A DNA stretch of 64,000 bases from positions 1-64,000 of the forward strand of contig JAPLDE010000155.1 in the NCBI GenBank assembly GCA_026391855.1, in the 5' to 3' direction. Below the pieces are notes generated by a model. The model was not told where the DNA came from and made no database searches. It saw nothing but the letters and a program-made list of their open reading frames with translations. This stretch comes from Bacteroidota bacterium. Its GTDB lineage: Bacteria > Bacteroidota > Bacteroidia > Bacteroidales > CAIXZF01. A program made the translations under genes and the position numbers. This document shows, piece by piece, positions 41,024 through 52,960 of this stretch (position 1 is the first letter of the stretch; every line of letters starts with the position of its first letter).

Positions 41024-41553
41024 CAGTTTGGTAAAGGATTGATTAACTGTAGTGTATATTCATCTTTCCAAATATCACCCACCCTTGTCCATTCTTTTTT
41101 TGTGCCTGTAATCTCAAACCCTGATTTTCCGAACAGGCGGAGACTGGCTTCATTGTCGGTGGTTATGTTACAAAACAACTGGTGCAGGTGTAATATATTG
41201 AAAGCATATCTGGTTAGGATTTGGAGGCTTTCCAGGGCTAATCCTTTTTTTCTGAAATCCGACATAAGCATGATACCGACTCCGGCATGCAGGTGAATGG
41301 GGTCGAAATCAAAGAGGTCGATGGTCCCGATTGGGTTACCCGGCTCTGTCTTCCTGACAATCATCAACCTCAGCTGCTTGGTCGTGAAGATGTCCTGGTT
41401 TGAATTCATTACGTATTGTTCCAGAGTAAACCTCGAAAAAGGCGTGATCGTATTGCTGTAATGCCAGAGTGTAAAGTCGTTCTCCCAACGGTAGAGCAAA
41501 TCAATGTCTTCCGGCTCCAAAGCCCGTAAGAACAGGTTAGGTCCTTCAATCAT
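41023..41553 (-). CDS. GNAT family N-acetyltransferase
   Basis: LFLRALEPEDIDLLYRWEND; VGIMLMSDFRKKGLALESLQILTRYAF; ITTDNEASLRLFGKSGFE. Confidence 0.9.
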   Translation of the reverse strand: MIEGPNLFLRALEPEDIDLLYRWENDFTLWHYSNTITPFSRFTLEQYVMNSNQDIFTTKQLRLMIVRKTEPGNPIGTIDLFDFDPIHLHAGVGIMLMSDFRKKGLALESLQILTRYAFNILHLHQLFCNITTDNEASLRLFGKSGFEITGTKKEWTRVGDIWKDEYTLQLINPLPN

Positions 41554-41556
41554 AGT

Positions 41557-42259
41557 CTATATGTCAATTTTACCGGAAAAAACCCAGGTGGCCGGTCCTT
41601 CCAGCCAGATCCCACTGAATCCCTCCGGGGTCCTTGTAAAGTATACGGTCAGTTTACCACCTGGCGTCAGCACACTGACAGGTGATGAAAACAATTGGTC
41701 CCTGAATGCAACAGCGATAACAGCAGCAGTAACACCTGTACCGCATGACAGGGTTTCCGCTTCAACCCCTCTTTCATAGGTTCTTACAAAAAGGTATCTC
41801 CCCTTTCCCGATATTTTCCCCGAAAGTCACGTAATGGGGTGATCCGGTATTTAGCGTAAGATACTCCCCGAAATCCTCCACACGTTCAACCTCTCTCATT
41901 AAAAGCCTTACCTGGCCGACATTAGCTTGTGAGTTGATTATCACTGCTTTATGTAATCCGTCGATGGCCCTGAAAACCATCTCCTTTTCAGCGATCCCCG
42001 ATGAAAAAGCATACCAGCTGATACATCTTCCACCATTTCCGCACATGGTACTCTCTCTTCCATCAGAATTATAATACCGCATGAAAAATGAATGTTCCGG
42101 GTCTTTGTCCAGGGTAATCAGGCCATCGGCACCGATACCCAGGCGCCTGTTACACAGAAATCTGATGGTTTCACTATCCAGACTTATTCCCTTTTCTCTG
42201 ATGTCTAATAACACGAAATCATTGCCTGTTCCCTGGAATTTATTAAACTGGATAGACAT
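41557..42259 (-). pseudogene. dapF: Diaminopimelate epimerase, disrupted by an out-of-frame internal deletion
   Basis: Frame 1 (42259-41774) MSIQFNKFQGTGNDFVLLDIR...ESTMCGNGGRCISWYAF...GSPHYVTFGENIGKG; frame 2 continues RYLFVRTYERGVEAETLSCGTGVTAAVIAVAFRDQLFSSPVSVLTPGGKLTVYFTR...SGKIDI*; the NVNF-motif region is missing between them. Confidence 0.88.
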
Positions 42260-42280
42260 AATTAGTTGGTAATTAGTTCA

Positions 42281-43099
42281 CTATGGTTTCTTTATCAGGG
42301 ATAGTGCCTGAAAATTGTCCGTATTTTCAAGCAGGTAGTAACTGCTTCTGTAATGCAGGTATAATTTCCTGCTGATAAATTCAAGACTTATTTCAGCCGG
42401 GTCAAAGTTACCAAAGAGAATGATACGGTTCGAATACATCCTGTAACCCGTATAATTTATGGGTGATTTCCAGAATTCAACACGATACACATTGGCTGGA
42501 AATCTCTTTGTGTTAACGTCATTGGTCAACAGGGAGTCAAGGTTTTTCGATATTTTGCTTACCGTATCCCGTAATCCATTCACTTTGAGCATCTTTGCCA
42601 ATCGAAACTGATCCCTTTTAACGGCTATTTCCTCCCTGACCTCCTTACCTTTTAAGCGGAACCCTATAGAATCCCTGATAGAGGAATCACGCAGGCTGAT
42701 TCTTCTCCTGCTTTCATTACCATCTGACCTGAGGGAATCAGGAATATCGCCGACATCAATATAGTATTCCAGTGCATTATTAGTTGAGGAATAGTATTGT
42801 CCAAGGCTGTCATACATCAATATGGAATCCAGCCTGGCATCCTGTGAACCGGGGTTAACAGATCCGCCGATATTGTCTTTTGAGGAATGTTTTGATCCGG
42901 ATGACATCCTGTCGACCTGTGTCAAAACGTCATCTTTATTCCCTCCAAGCTGGTGCCAGACTTTCCTAATCTTTTCAAATGAAACCCACTCTGTACTGAA
43001 AATACTTTCATGCCACCACATAACGCTCAATGAAATGACCAGACCGAGAAAAACCCCGAGCAGTACCAGACCAAATCTTTCTTTCTTTTTTAATGTCAT
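42281..43099 (-). CDS. Membrane-anchored protein of unknown function
   Basis: 819-nt ORF with N-terminal TM (FGLVLLGVFLGLVISLSVMWW). Confidence 0.6.
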   Translation of the reverse strand: MTLKKKERFGLVLLGVFLGLVISLSVMWWHESIFSTEWVSFEKIRKVWHQLGGNKDDVLTQVDRMSSGSKHSSKDNIGGSVNPGSQDARLDSILMYDSLGQYYSSTNNALEYYIDVGDIPDSLRSDGNESRRRISLRDSSIRDSIGFRLKGKEVREEIAVKRDQFRLAKMLKVNGLRDTVSKISKNLDSLLTNDVNTKRFPANVYRVEFWKSPINYTGYRMYSNRIILFGNFDPAEISLEFISRKLYLHYRSSYYLLENTDNFQALSLIKKP

Positions 43100-43284
43100 G
43101 ACTTTTCCTATGCATTAACAAATATTAACGCATAAGGTTTATACTATGCTATAGTTGGTTCCGTTACGGAAAAAGCAAAAATATAACAGTTTATGTTTTC
43201 TTAATACAGGCATAATTCTTGCTTAAGCGACAACAAAATTCTTAAAAATAATGTTTATTAATAACCTTAATAAGTAAGAAAGCA

Positions 43285-44715
43285 ATGAAAAGGTATCTGA
43301 TTATTATCGCAGCAGCATTTTTTGGAGGGTTTTTAGCATTGGGTACTTACCGGCTGATGGAAAACAACAAGATGGGCCGGTCAGGATTTTCCTCAACTCC
43401 TTTCCCGGTACGCCAGGCTTCGTATGCACCGGTAAACGGACCCGATTTTGTGGAAGCAGCTTCCAGGAGCGTTCATGCAGTGGTCCATATTAAAACAGAA
43501 TACCAGCAGAAAACAAGTCTTTATGATTTCTTTTTCCGCGGTTTTTTTGATTATAATAATGGTGGCAGGCCTTATGTAGCCACGGGTTCGGGAGTGGTTA
43601 TTTCGGATGACGGGTATATCGTGACCAACAACCATGTTGTGCAGGATGCTGATTATATTGAAGTCACACTTAATGATAAACGCAGCTATGAGGCCAAAAT
43701 AATCGGGAATGATCCCACCACCGATATCGCGCTGATAAAGATCTCTGAAACGAGCCTTCCATTCCTGGTTTTCGGAAATTCCGACCAGGTTAAGGTAGGA
43801 GAATGGGTGCTGGCTGTCGGAAATCCGTTTAACCTGACTTCAACGGTCACTGCCGGTATTGTCAGCGCTAAAGCCAGAAACATTAATATCCTGGGAGATA
43901 ACACCTCCATCGAATCCTTTATACAGACTGATGCAGCTGTGAATCCGGGAAACAGCGGAGGAGCACTGGTTAATACTTCCGGAGATCTTATTGGCATTAA
44001 TGCAGCCATTGCGTCCAATACAGGGTCTTATACAGGGTATTCTTTCGCCATTCCTTCCAACCTGGTTAAAAAAGTAGTGGAAGACCTGAAAGAATACGGG
44101 ACAACCCAACGAGGATATATGGGACTTACACCAGTAGATATTACCAGTGAATTTGCCCGGCAGAACGGAATTTCAGATATACACGGCGTTTATGTGTATG
44201 ATGTGAATGAAAACAGCGCTGCCAGGGAGGCAGGAATAAAAAAAGGAGACATAATTACTAAGGTCAACAGTATAAACGTAAACAGCGTTTCTGAGCTGCT
44301 CGAGATTGTTGGACAGTACCGGCCGGGTGACAGGGTCAATCTCACTTTCAGCCGGAACAGCAGTGAAAAGAATGTTGACATGGTGCTCAGGAACAAAAAT
44401 GGTTTGCTGGGATTAGTGAAGAAGGAGGAAATGGATGTGATTTCCTTATTGGGAGCTGACCTGACACCGCTTTCCAAGGATGAAAAACGTTGGCTGAGGC
44501 TTGAAAACGGGGTGAAGGTGTCAAAGTTAAAAGATGGATTACTTTCACAGCAAGGTATACGTGAAAATTATATCATCCTGGCTATCGATAAAACACCCAT
44601 TAAAGATACAGAAGACATACAAAAAGCATTAACGGGTAAAAGAGGGGGAGTGTTGATAGAAGGAATATATCCCAACAGGATGAGAGCGTATTACATGATA
44701 GTGTTAAAAGAATAA
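43285..44715 (+). CDS. degP: DegP/HtrA-family trypsin-like serine protease with PDZ domains
   Basis: GSGVVISDDGYIVTNNHVV (His), TDIALIKI (Asp), FIQTDAAVNPGNSGGALVN (Ser); PDZ EAGIKKGDIITKVNSI. Confidence 0.96.
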   Translation: MKRYLIIIAAAFFGGFLALGTYRLMENNKMGRSGFSSTPFPVRQASYAPVNGPDFVEAASRSVHAVVHIKTEYQQKTSLYDFFFRGFFDYNNGGRPYVATGSGVVISDDGYIVTNNHVVQDADYIEVTLNDKRSYEAKIIGNDPTTDIALIKISETSLPFLVFGNSDQVKVGEWVLAVGNPFNLTSTVTAGIVSAKARNINILGDNTSIESFIQTDAAVNPGNSGGALVNTSGDLIGINAAIASNTGSYTGYSFAIPSNLVKKVVEDLKEYGTTQRGYMGLTPVDITSEFARQNGISDIHGVYVYDVNENSAAREAGIKKGDIITKVNSINVNSVSELLEIVGQYRPGDRVNLTFSRNSSEKNVDMVLRNKNGLLGLVKKEEMDVISLLGADLTPLSKDEKRWLRLENGVKVSKLKDGLLSQQGIRENYIILAIDKTPIKDTEDIQKALTGKRGGVLIEGIYPNRMRAYYMIVLKE

Positions 44716-44770
44716 GGTTAATTGTGCATAAAAAGGTGGTTTCAGCGATTCAAAAAGTGATTACATTTCT

Positions 44771-44778
44771 TATCTTTG
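44771..44778 (+). promoter_or_regulatory. Putative -7 box TATCTTTG upstream of rpoD
   Basis: TAnnTTTG motif about 60 nt upstream of ATG 44839. Confidence 0.5.
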
Positions 44779-44838
44779 GAAAATCACTTTCGATATAAAA
44801 AGTTCATTTATAATTAGTTAGGGAAGGGCAGGGGAAAG

Positions 44839-45705
44839 ATGAGACAATTAAAAATCACTAAATCAATAACTAACAGGGAGACAGCTTCTTTAGATAAATA
44901 TTTGCAGGAAATTGGTAAAGAGGAGTTAATAACTGCTGAAGAAGAAGTTGAACTGGCCCGGCGAATAAAGGCCGGGGATCAGCAAGCACTGGAAAAGTTG
45001 ACCAAAGCCAACTTAAGGTTTGTTGTTTCAGTTGCCAAACAATACCAGAATCAAGGACTTAGTCTTCCTGACCTGATCAATGAAGGAAATCTTGGCCTGA
45101 TCAAAGCGGCCAGGAGGTTCGACGAAACCAGGGGATTTAAATTCATTTCCTATGCAGTTTGGTGGATCAGGCAATCCATCTTACAAGCATTAGCTGAGCA
45201 ATCCAGGATCGTTCGTTTACCACTGAACCAGGTCGGGTCGCTGAACAAAATTGCCAAAGAGTCATCCCGTCTTGAACAAAAACTGGAAAGACCCCCTTCA
45301 CCCAATGAAGTGGCTGAAGCTTTAGATATTCCGGAGGAAAAGGTGACTACCGCCATGAAAATTTCCACCCGTTTTATATCGATGGACGCCCCTGTTTCCT
45401 CCGATGAAGAAACCAAATTCATTGATCTTTTTGTCAATGATGACACTCCTGTTACCGATGCTGGTTTACTGAAAGAATCCCTCGCCCGGGAAATTCAGCG
45501 TTCTCTGGCCACGCTGAGTGAAAAAGAAAGGGACGTAATCAACCTGTATTATGGCATTGGCCTGCCCCATGGACTCACCCTTGAGGAAATCGGGGCTAAA
45601 TTCGATCTGACCCGGGAAAGAGTAAGACAAATCAAAGAAAAAGCGATCAGGCGTTTAAAGCATAATTCACGGAGCCGCTTGTTGAAAGCTTATCTGGGAC
45701 AATAA
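44839..45705 (+). CDS. rpoD: Primary RNA polymerase sigma factor (RpoD/SigA, short Bacteroidota form)
   Basis: LVISVAK-type region 2 ([58 protein letters not shown]); region 4 [28 protein letters not shown]. Confidence 0.96.
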   Translation: MRQLKITKSITNRETASLDKYLQEIGKEELITAEEEVELARRIKAGDQQALEKLTKANLRFVVSVAKQYQNQGLSLPDLINEGNLGLIKAARRFDETRGFKFISYAVWWIRQSILQALAEQSRIVRLPLNQVGSLNKIAKESSRLEQKLERPPSPNEVAEALDIPEEKVTTAMKISTRFISMDAPVSSDEETKFIDLFVNDDTPVTDAGLLKESLAREIQRSLATLSEKERDVINLYYGIGLPHGLTLEEIGAKFDLTRERVRQIKEKAIRRLKHNSRSRLLKAYLGQ

Positions 45706-45846
45706 AAAAGGCTTGTTTGGTACGCTGGAGTTGCCCAAAACGGGCTACCCTCTTTTTGCTTTTTATCCTTGGTACATTGCAAAAAAATCCGTACGTTTGA
45801 GGCAATTCCTGATCACTTAATTTTTCATTATTAAAAGCTTCTGTAT

Positions 45847-47337
45847 ATGGATAATTATGTTCCTATTCCTATAAACGATTCCCCAAATTCTTACCAGGAA
45901 GCCCTGAAGTTATGGATGGATGATGTAAAGGCTGCCAACGAATTTGTCGGGGTCATTCACAAGTTATGGTTCGATAAAACGATTGAACTGATACTATACC
46001 GGCGTCAGCTGCTCGACCGCAGTGCAACTTCCATTCTTCATAAACATTCATATGCCCAGAATATAATCAAAAAACCGCTTGTTGTTCAGGATTCTCTTTT
46101 ACTGGCCAGCGCCATGCTTGAACTGGATGTTGCCCCGGCCAGAATTGATATGGGCAGACTGAATTCAGAATGGAGGGAGGAAAGAGAAAACTACAATTCT
46201 GATCCCAAAGCTTTCATCGCCGCAAAACTGGCCCACATCATCTCTGTTAAACCCAGAAGCGATCATTATCAGGATGTTATATTATATGGGTTTGGCCGTA
46301 TCGGCAGGATACTGGCCAGGGAAATGGTTAACCAGGCAGGGAACGGCTCCCAACTAAGGCTGAGGGCAATCGTCACCAGGACCAATAACCCGGAAGATAT
46401 CAGGAAAAGAGCTTCCCTCTTCCGTAAGGATTCGGTGCACGGACCATTTGAAGGGATTGCTATAGAAGATGTTGATAATAAGCTTTTCTATATCAACGGT
46501 CATATGGTCCATATGCTGGCAGCCTCAAACCCTGAAGACATTGATTATGAGGCTTATGGCATTAAAAATGCACTCCTTATCGACAACACCGGGGTTGTCC
46601 GCGACAGGGCCAGCCTCAGCCACCATCTGAATGCCAAAGGAGTTAGCAGGATACTATTAACGGCTCCCGGAAAAGGCGACATACCCAATATCGTTTACGG
46701 GGTTAATCAGGATACCTGTAACCTGAATGCGGATGAAGAACAGATCTTCTCCGCTGCCTCCTGCACCACCAATGCGGTTGTACCTGTTATTGCCGTGATC
46801 GAAAGGGAACTGGAGATCGTTCGTGGTCATATAGAAACCATTCATTCATACACCAATGACCAGAACCTGCTGGATAACTACCATAAAAAGACCCGCCGTG
46901 GCAGATCGGCTCCGTTAAATATGGTAATCACCGAAACCGGTGCCGCAACAGCAGCTGTTAAAGCCATTCCCAGCTTAAGGGGCAAACTCACAGCCAATTC
47001 TGTCAGGGTCCCGACACCCAATGTTTCCCTGGCCATTCTATCACTTAATATTTCAAGAGATATTGATAAACAGGGAGTTAACGAGATCATGCGTCAGGCT
47101 TCCCTCAAAGGGACCCTGATAGAACAGATCCGTTATTCAACGGCATCCGAACTCGTTTCAACCGATGTAATCGGGGATTCGTGCGCCTGTGTATTCGATT
47201 CAGCAGCAACCCTGGTATCAGATGATAAAAGGAATATTGTACTTTATGTCTGGTATGACAATGAATTCGGTTATTCCAGCCAGGTGCTGCGCCTGGCCAA
47301 ACACCTGGGACAGGTTAAAAGCTATCGCTATTATTAA
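45847..47337 (+). CDS. gap: Glyceraldehyde-3-phosphate dehydrogenase with long N-terminal extension
   Basis: YGFGRIGRILAREM Rossmann motif; SAASCTTNAVVPVI catalytic Cys; WYDNEFGYSSQVLRL. Confidence 0.95.
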   Translation: MDNYVPIPINDSPNSYQEALKLWMDDVKAANEFVGVIHKLWFDKTIELILYRRQLLDRSATSILHKHSYAQNIIKKPLVVQDSLLLASAMLELDVAPARIDMGRLNSEWREERENYNSDPKAFIAAKLAHIISVKPRSDHYQDVILYGFGRIGRILAREMVNQAGNGSQLRLRAIVTRTNNPEDIRKRASLFRKDSVHGPFEGIAIEDVDNKLFYINGHMVHMLAASNPEDIDYEAYGIKNALLIDNTGVVRDRASLSHHLNAKGVSRILLTAPGKGDIPNIVYGVNQDTCNLNADEEQIFSAASCTTNAVVPVIAVIERELEIVRGHIETIHSYTNDQNLLDNYHKKTRRGRSAPLNMVITETGAATAAVKAIPSLRGKLTANSVRVPTPNVSLAILSLNISRDIDKQGVNEIMRQASLKGTLIEQIRYSTASELVSTDVIGDSCACVFDSAATLVSDDKRNIVLYVWYDNEFGYSSQVLRLAKHLGQVKSYRYY

Positions 47338-47363
47338 TTTACCAAAGGTCTCTTTTCCTGTGA

Positions 47364-48972
<1,609 letters not shown>

Positions 48973-49034
48973 TACTGTTCTGCTGAAGTCGGACTTCCGG
49001 TCGTTTCTTCCTTTGTGGTTTGCTTTTTGCCATG

Positions 49035-49042
49035 TATCTTTG
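49035..49042 (+). promoter_or_regulatory. Putative -7 box TATCTTTG upstream of yidC
   Basis: TAnnTTTG about 33 nt upstream of ATG 49075. Confidence 0.5.
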
Positions 49043-49074
49043 CAACCCTTTAATTAATTATTAATATTTGTTTA

Positions 49075-50997
49075 ATGGATAGAAATTCTGTCATTGGAGT
49101 GGTAATTATCTTTCTGATTATCATAGGGTCCTTTTACTGGATGACCCCCTCTGAATCTGAAAGGCAGACACAGCGTCATTACCAGGATTCCATTGTAAAG
49201 GCCGAACAAACCCGCCAGGAATTGTCAATGGCTGCCAGAAAGGCAGAAACAACAAAGGATACTACTGCAGTTTCTGACACGGTTTCAAAGGAGAATGAAA
49301 CCAATAACATATTAAGAGATAAATTCGGCTCCTTTTCAAATTCATCCCAAGGAAAAGAGAGGTTTATCACTCTTCAGAGCGATCTGCTTGCCATCACCAT
49401 CTCCTGCAAAGGCGGAGGGATAAGGAAAGTGGAACTGACCAACTATAAGACTTTTGATAAAAAACCCCTGGTCCTTTATTTTTCGGACACATCAATGGTG
49501 GGTTTTACCTTCTTCTCCAATAACAGGGCGCTGAATACCAGGGGCTTGTATTTTCAACCGAACTGGCCGGATAATAAATGGAAAAACAAGGATACCCTGA
49601 AGGTTAGCGGGAATGATTCGGTATCCTTTTCCATGAGGCTATACCCGGATGCAGCTGACTCTTCTTTTGACCGGTCAAAGTTTATCGAATACAAGTACAC
49701 CTTGAAAGGGAATGATTATATGACTGGTTTCTTCCTGGGCTTTTCCGGGATGAAGGAAGTGCTGGCCGGTAATATGGATTATGTCAACCTGGAGTGGAGC
49801 ATGCACATGAAGCAGCTTGAAAAAAGCCTGACCAATGAAAAAAATGTCACCACTATTTATTATAAATACCTGAGTGATAATGTGGATTATTTGTCGGAAA
49901 CCAAATACCAGACTAAATCGCTGAAAACCAAGGTCAAGTGGATCTCTTTCAAGCAACAGTTTTTCTCCGCCACCCTCATCGCCGATGGTTCTTTTGGCGC
50001 TGCTGAAATAACGAGCTATGATAATAAGGATACAAATCGTTACCTGAAATCACTGTCGGCCGCCATCGGTTTCCCGATAAACCTTGATGTCAAGTCCAGT
50101 CAGGTTCCGATGAAATTTTACTTCGGACCAAACAAATACAAGATATTCAGAAGCTATGGCCTGGATATGGAAAGACAGATACCCCTGGGATGGAGTTTCT
50201 TTTTACTGGCCTGGATAAACAAATATGCGGTTATTCCGGTCTTTGACTTTCTGAGCAGTTTCAGTCTTAATTATGGTATTATTATTCTGATCCTAACCAT
50301 ATTACTAAAAATTGTCCTGTTCCCGATCGCCTATAAGACGTATATGTCATCAGCCAAAATGAAGGTGTTAAAACCGGAGGTTGAAGAGATCACCAAGAAA
50401 TTTCCGAAAAAAGAAGATGCACTGAAAAAGCAACAGGCCACCATGGATTTATATAAGCGGGCAGGGATCAACCCAATGTCGGGTTGTTTTCCAATGCTCC
50501 TTCAGCTTCCCATACTTATTGCCATGTTCCGTTTTTTTCCGGCATCTATTGAACTCCGACAGCAGCCTTTTTTATGGGCTACTGATCTTTCTTCCTATGA
50601 TTCTATCTTCTCATTGCCATTTAATATCCCTTTCTATGGGGACCATGTCAGCTTGTTCTGCCTGTTGATGACTATTTCCACCCTGATCTACACCAAACTG
50701 TCGAACGACATGATGTCGTCGAGTTCTCAGCAGATGCCCGGAATGAAGACCATGATGTACCTGATGCCCATCATGTTTCTCGGTTTTTTCAACAGTTATT
50801 CTTCAGGGCTCAGCTATTATTATTTACTGGCCAACCTGATCACTTTTGCCCAGATGTACATTTTCCGCAAGGTAGTCAACGAAGAAAAGATACATGCCAC
50901 AATTCAGGAGAATAAGAAAAAACCGGTGAAAAAGTCCGGTTTTCAGAAAAGACTGGAAGAAATGGCAAACAAGCGCGGTTACCCGGCCAAGAGGTAA
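49075..50997 (+). CDS. yidC: Membrane protein insertase YidC
   Basis: N-terminal TM plus periplasmic domain; C-terminal YGIIILILTILLKIVLFPIAYKTYMSSAKMKVLKPEVEEITKKFP...GINPMSGCFPMLLQLPILIAMFRFFP. Confidence 0.96.
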   Translation: MDRNSVIGVVIIFLIIIGSFYWMTPSESERQTQRHYQDSIVKAEQTRQELSMAARKAETTKDTTAVSDTVSKENETNNILRDKFGSFSNSSQGKERFITLQSDLLAITISCKGGGIRKVELTNYKTFDKKPLVLYFSDTSMVGFTFFSNNRALNTRGLYFQPNWPDNKWKNKDTLKVSGNDSVSFSMRLYPDAADSSFDRSKFIEYKYTLKGNDYMTGFFLGFSGMKEVLAGNMDYVNLEWSMHMKQLEKSLTNEKNVTTIYYKYLSDNVDYLSETKYQTKSLKTKVKWISFKQQFFSATLIADGSFGAAEITSYDNKDTNRYLKSLSAAIGFPINLDVKSSQVPMKFYFGPNKYKIFRSYGLDMERQIPLGWSFFLLAWINKYAVIPVFDFLSSFSLNYGIIILILTILLKIVLFPIAYKTYMSSAKMKVLKPEVEEITKKFPKKEDALKKQQATMDLYKRAGINPMSGCFPMLLQLPILIAMFRFFPASIELRQQPFLWATDLSSYDSIFSLPFNIPFYGDHVSLFCLLMTISTLIYTKLSNDMMSSSSQQMPGMKTMMYLMPIMFLGFFNSYSSGLSYYYLLANLITFAQMYIFRKVVNEEKIHATIQENKKKPVKKSGFQKRLEEMANKRGYPAKR

Positions 50998-51021
50998 GAG
51001 ATCACAAGGAATAACCCGGTA

Positions 51022-51762
51022 TCAGAGGAAGGTCATGAATTTTTTCAGGCCTTCTTTTTTTCTGTCATCCAGCGGGTAACTGATGTTGTTCTTCAGGTAT
51101 TCGCTGATGTTGATGTCGGGGAAAAGAGCAGGATCTATCCGTTCCACCACCTCTGCCATATGAGTGACACCATATTCTATAGCATTGTTGAATTGTGAGA
51201 TAAAGGGTTCGGGCAGTTCTCCCCTGGAGACCCAGCAGGCAAATACAAAGGGAAGCGAAGTCCATTGCTGCCACTGTTCTGCCAGGTCATAGATGTAGGG
51301 AAACACCTTTTCCAGTCCGAAAGTCTTATCACCGATCAACAGAGCTCCGCTACCTTCGGGAAGATGCTGCAAAACAGCCGGTTCCAGCCTTTTCCAAATG
51401 AATTCCTTTTTCCAGTATTCTTTGGCAAGTACCTGTATCAGTCTTGCTGATGTCCGGGAATCATTATCAAGATAAATGGTGGTAATTTTCTCAAGGGGCG
51501 ATAAACTGACCATGATCACTGTTTTTACCTGGCCGACGGCACCGATGCAGTAGTCAGTAACGATTGATGCACCGGGGATACGAGGTATAGCTGCTATAGG
51601 CACAATCCCGATGTCTACCTGTCCGGCTACCAGTTTTTCAGCACAGGCCGAGGGAACATCCAGGGAAAGGCGATAATTGTCAAGAAATCCTGATTCTCTG
51701 ATGCCATAAACAAAGGGAGTCGTGTTCAGGTAGGAGATGGCAGAAATTCGTAATGTCTCCAT
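51022..51762 (-). CDS. mqnA: Futalosine-pathway menaquinone biosynthesis protein (MqnA family)
   Basis: ISAISYLNTTPFVYGI; VDIGIVPIAAIPRI; LLIGDKTF; LPFVFACWVSRG. Confidence 0.88.
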   Translation of the reverse strand: METLRISAISYLNTTPFVYGIRESGFLDNYRLSLDVPSACAEKLVAGQVDIGIVPIAAIPRIPGASIVTDYCIGAVGQVKTVIMVSLSPLEKITTIYLDNDSRTSARLIQVLAKEYWKKEFIWKRLEPAVLQHLPEGSGALLIGDKTFGLEKVFPYIYDLAEQWQQWTSLPFVFACWVSRGELPEPFISQFNNAIEYGVTHMAEVVERIDPALFPDINISEYLKNNISYPLDDRKKEGLKKFMTFL

Positions 51763-51802
51763 GACCGGGTTAATTTAAGGGCAAAGGTAATGGAGTTTCC
51801 GC

Positions 51803-52954
51803 TTAGTCCTTTAACAGTTCTTCCAGGGCAAGAATGGAATAGCAGCTTACCAGGACAGGATTGTCTTCCATCCACCTGTTATGCAATGGGTTAACCCATG
51901 ACCCGTCGGCTTTCTGGTAACCAATGATTTTGTTGGCCAGCTCTTCTTTCCAATTGTGTTTTTTACCACTGGAATCACTGATAATGTTTTCACCATATAT
52001 TTCAAGTGATTTTGCCATGGTATGATAATAATAGAACAGACCCTGCGACCCCATCCCCGGGTTTTCATCAACAGAATAATTCTTTTGGATCCATGTAAAA
52101 GCTGCCTGAACCCGCTGGTCATTCTTTGACAGATTGGCATGGATCATGCTTTTGAGTCCGGCATAAGTCATGCTCCCATAGGATTTCTGATCTCCAGCCT
52201 TGGATATTCCGGGCCCGTACATAAAACCACCGTCATTGGAAGTATAAGGCTCCGGATTCACTGAACTGAGATTTTGACAACGGGCCAGGAAAACCATGGT
52301 CCTCTCCAGGTATTTATTCTTCTCCTCCAGCATTTTTCTCTCATTTTCATCCCTGCTGGCCTCTATTTCATATTTGTTCTTCTGATACAACGCTTCCAGG
52401 CTCCATTGCACATTCGACAAATCCGGCCTGGCTTTGAACCCATAACCGACTCCGCCGTAATAAAGACTGTCTCTGGTATACCCGTTGGCTTCGTCAAACT
52501 GTAAATTCAACAGAAATCTTTCGAGTTTACCGATAACAGACTGGTACGCTATATTCCCGGCATCTTTAAAGGCCATAAGCACAATGGCCGAATTATAGTT
52601 TGCATTTTCATCAACATAGATTCCCCCGTCTTTTTGTTGGTTTGATAAGAGGAAGTTAAAACCCCGGGTTATAAATGAGTCCTGTGTAGTAAAATCATAA
52701 CCACCCCGGAGAAAGGATGACAGTGAAAGGGCAGTGATGGCCGGATAATCCTGCCAGGACCCGTTTTCCTTTTGCTGAGCTCTCAAGAACACCAGGCCCT
52801 TTTTTATCGCCTGTTGAATATCTTTTCTCAGAGAGGGGTCAAGCGTAGCGCCGGGTGGGGAAACGACATTACCGCAAAGGACTATGTTACTATAAATCAG
52901 TAAAATGATTAGAAATATTTGGGAAAATACCCTGGTTCTTCTATTGGTTTGCAT
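51803..52954 (-). CDS. Exported prenyltransferase/squalene-cyclase-repeat (alpha/alpha barrel) protein
   Basis: AIKKGLVFLRAQQKENGSWQDYPAITALSLSSFL; RGFNFLLSNQQKDGGIYVDENANYNSAIVLMAF; KIIGYQKADGSWVNPLHNRWMEDNPVLVSCYSILAL; N-terminal signal; no DXDD motif seen. Confidence 0.8.
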   Translation of the reverse strand: MQTNRRTRVFSQIFLIILLIYSNIVLCGNVVSPPGATLDPSLRKDIQQAIKKGLVFLRAQQKENGSWQDYPAITALSLSSFLRGGYDFTTQDSFITRGFNFLLSNQQKDGGIYVDENANYNSAIVLMAFKDAGNIAYQSVIGKLERFLLNLQFDEANGYTRDSLYYGGVGYGFKARPDLSNVQWSLEALYQKNKYEIEASRDENERKMLEEKNKYLERTMVFLARCQNLSSVNPEPYTSNDGGFMYGPGISKAGDQKSYGSMTYAGLKSMIHANLSKNDQRVQAAFTWIQKNYSVDENPGMGSQGLFYYYHTMAKSLEIYGENIISDSSGKKHNWKEELANKIIGYQKADGSWVNPLHNRWMEDNPVLVSCYSILALEELLKD

Positions 52955-52960
52955 TGGTCA

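Noticed and set aside
45725-45775. Small RNA or 6S-like RNA downstream of rpoD
   Set aside because: Only a short GCCC-AAAA-GGGC hairpin followed by T-rich sequence; at best a weak terminator.
45847-46290. N-terminal extension of GAPDH as a novel fusion
   Set aside because: Long-form (about 480-aa) GAPDH proteins with such an extension are known in Bacteroidota; treated as ordinary.
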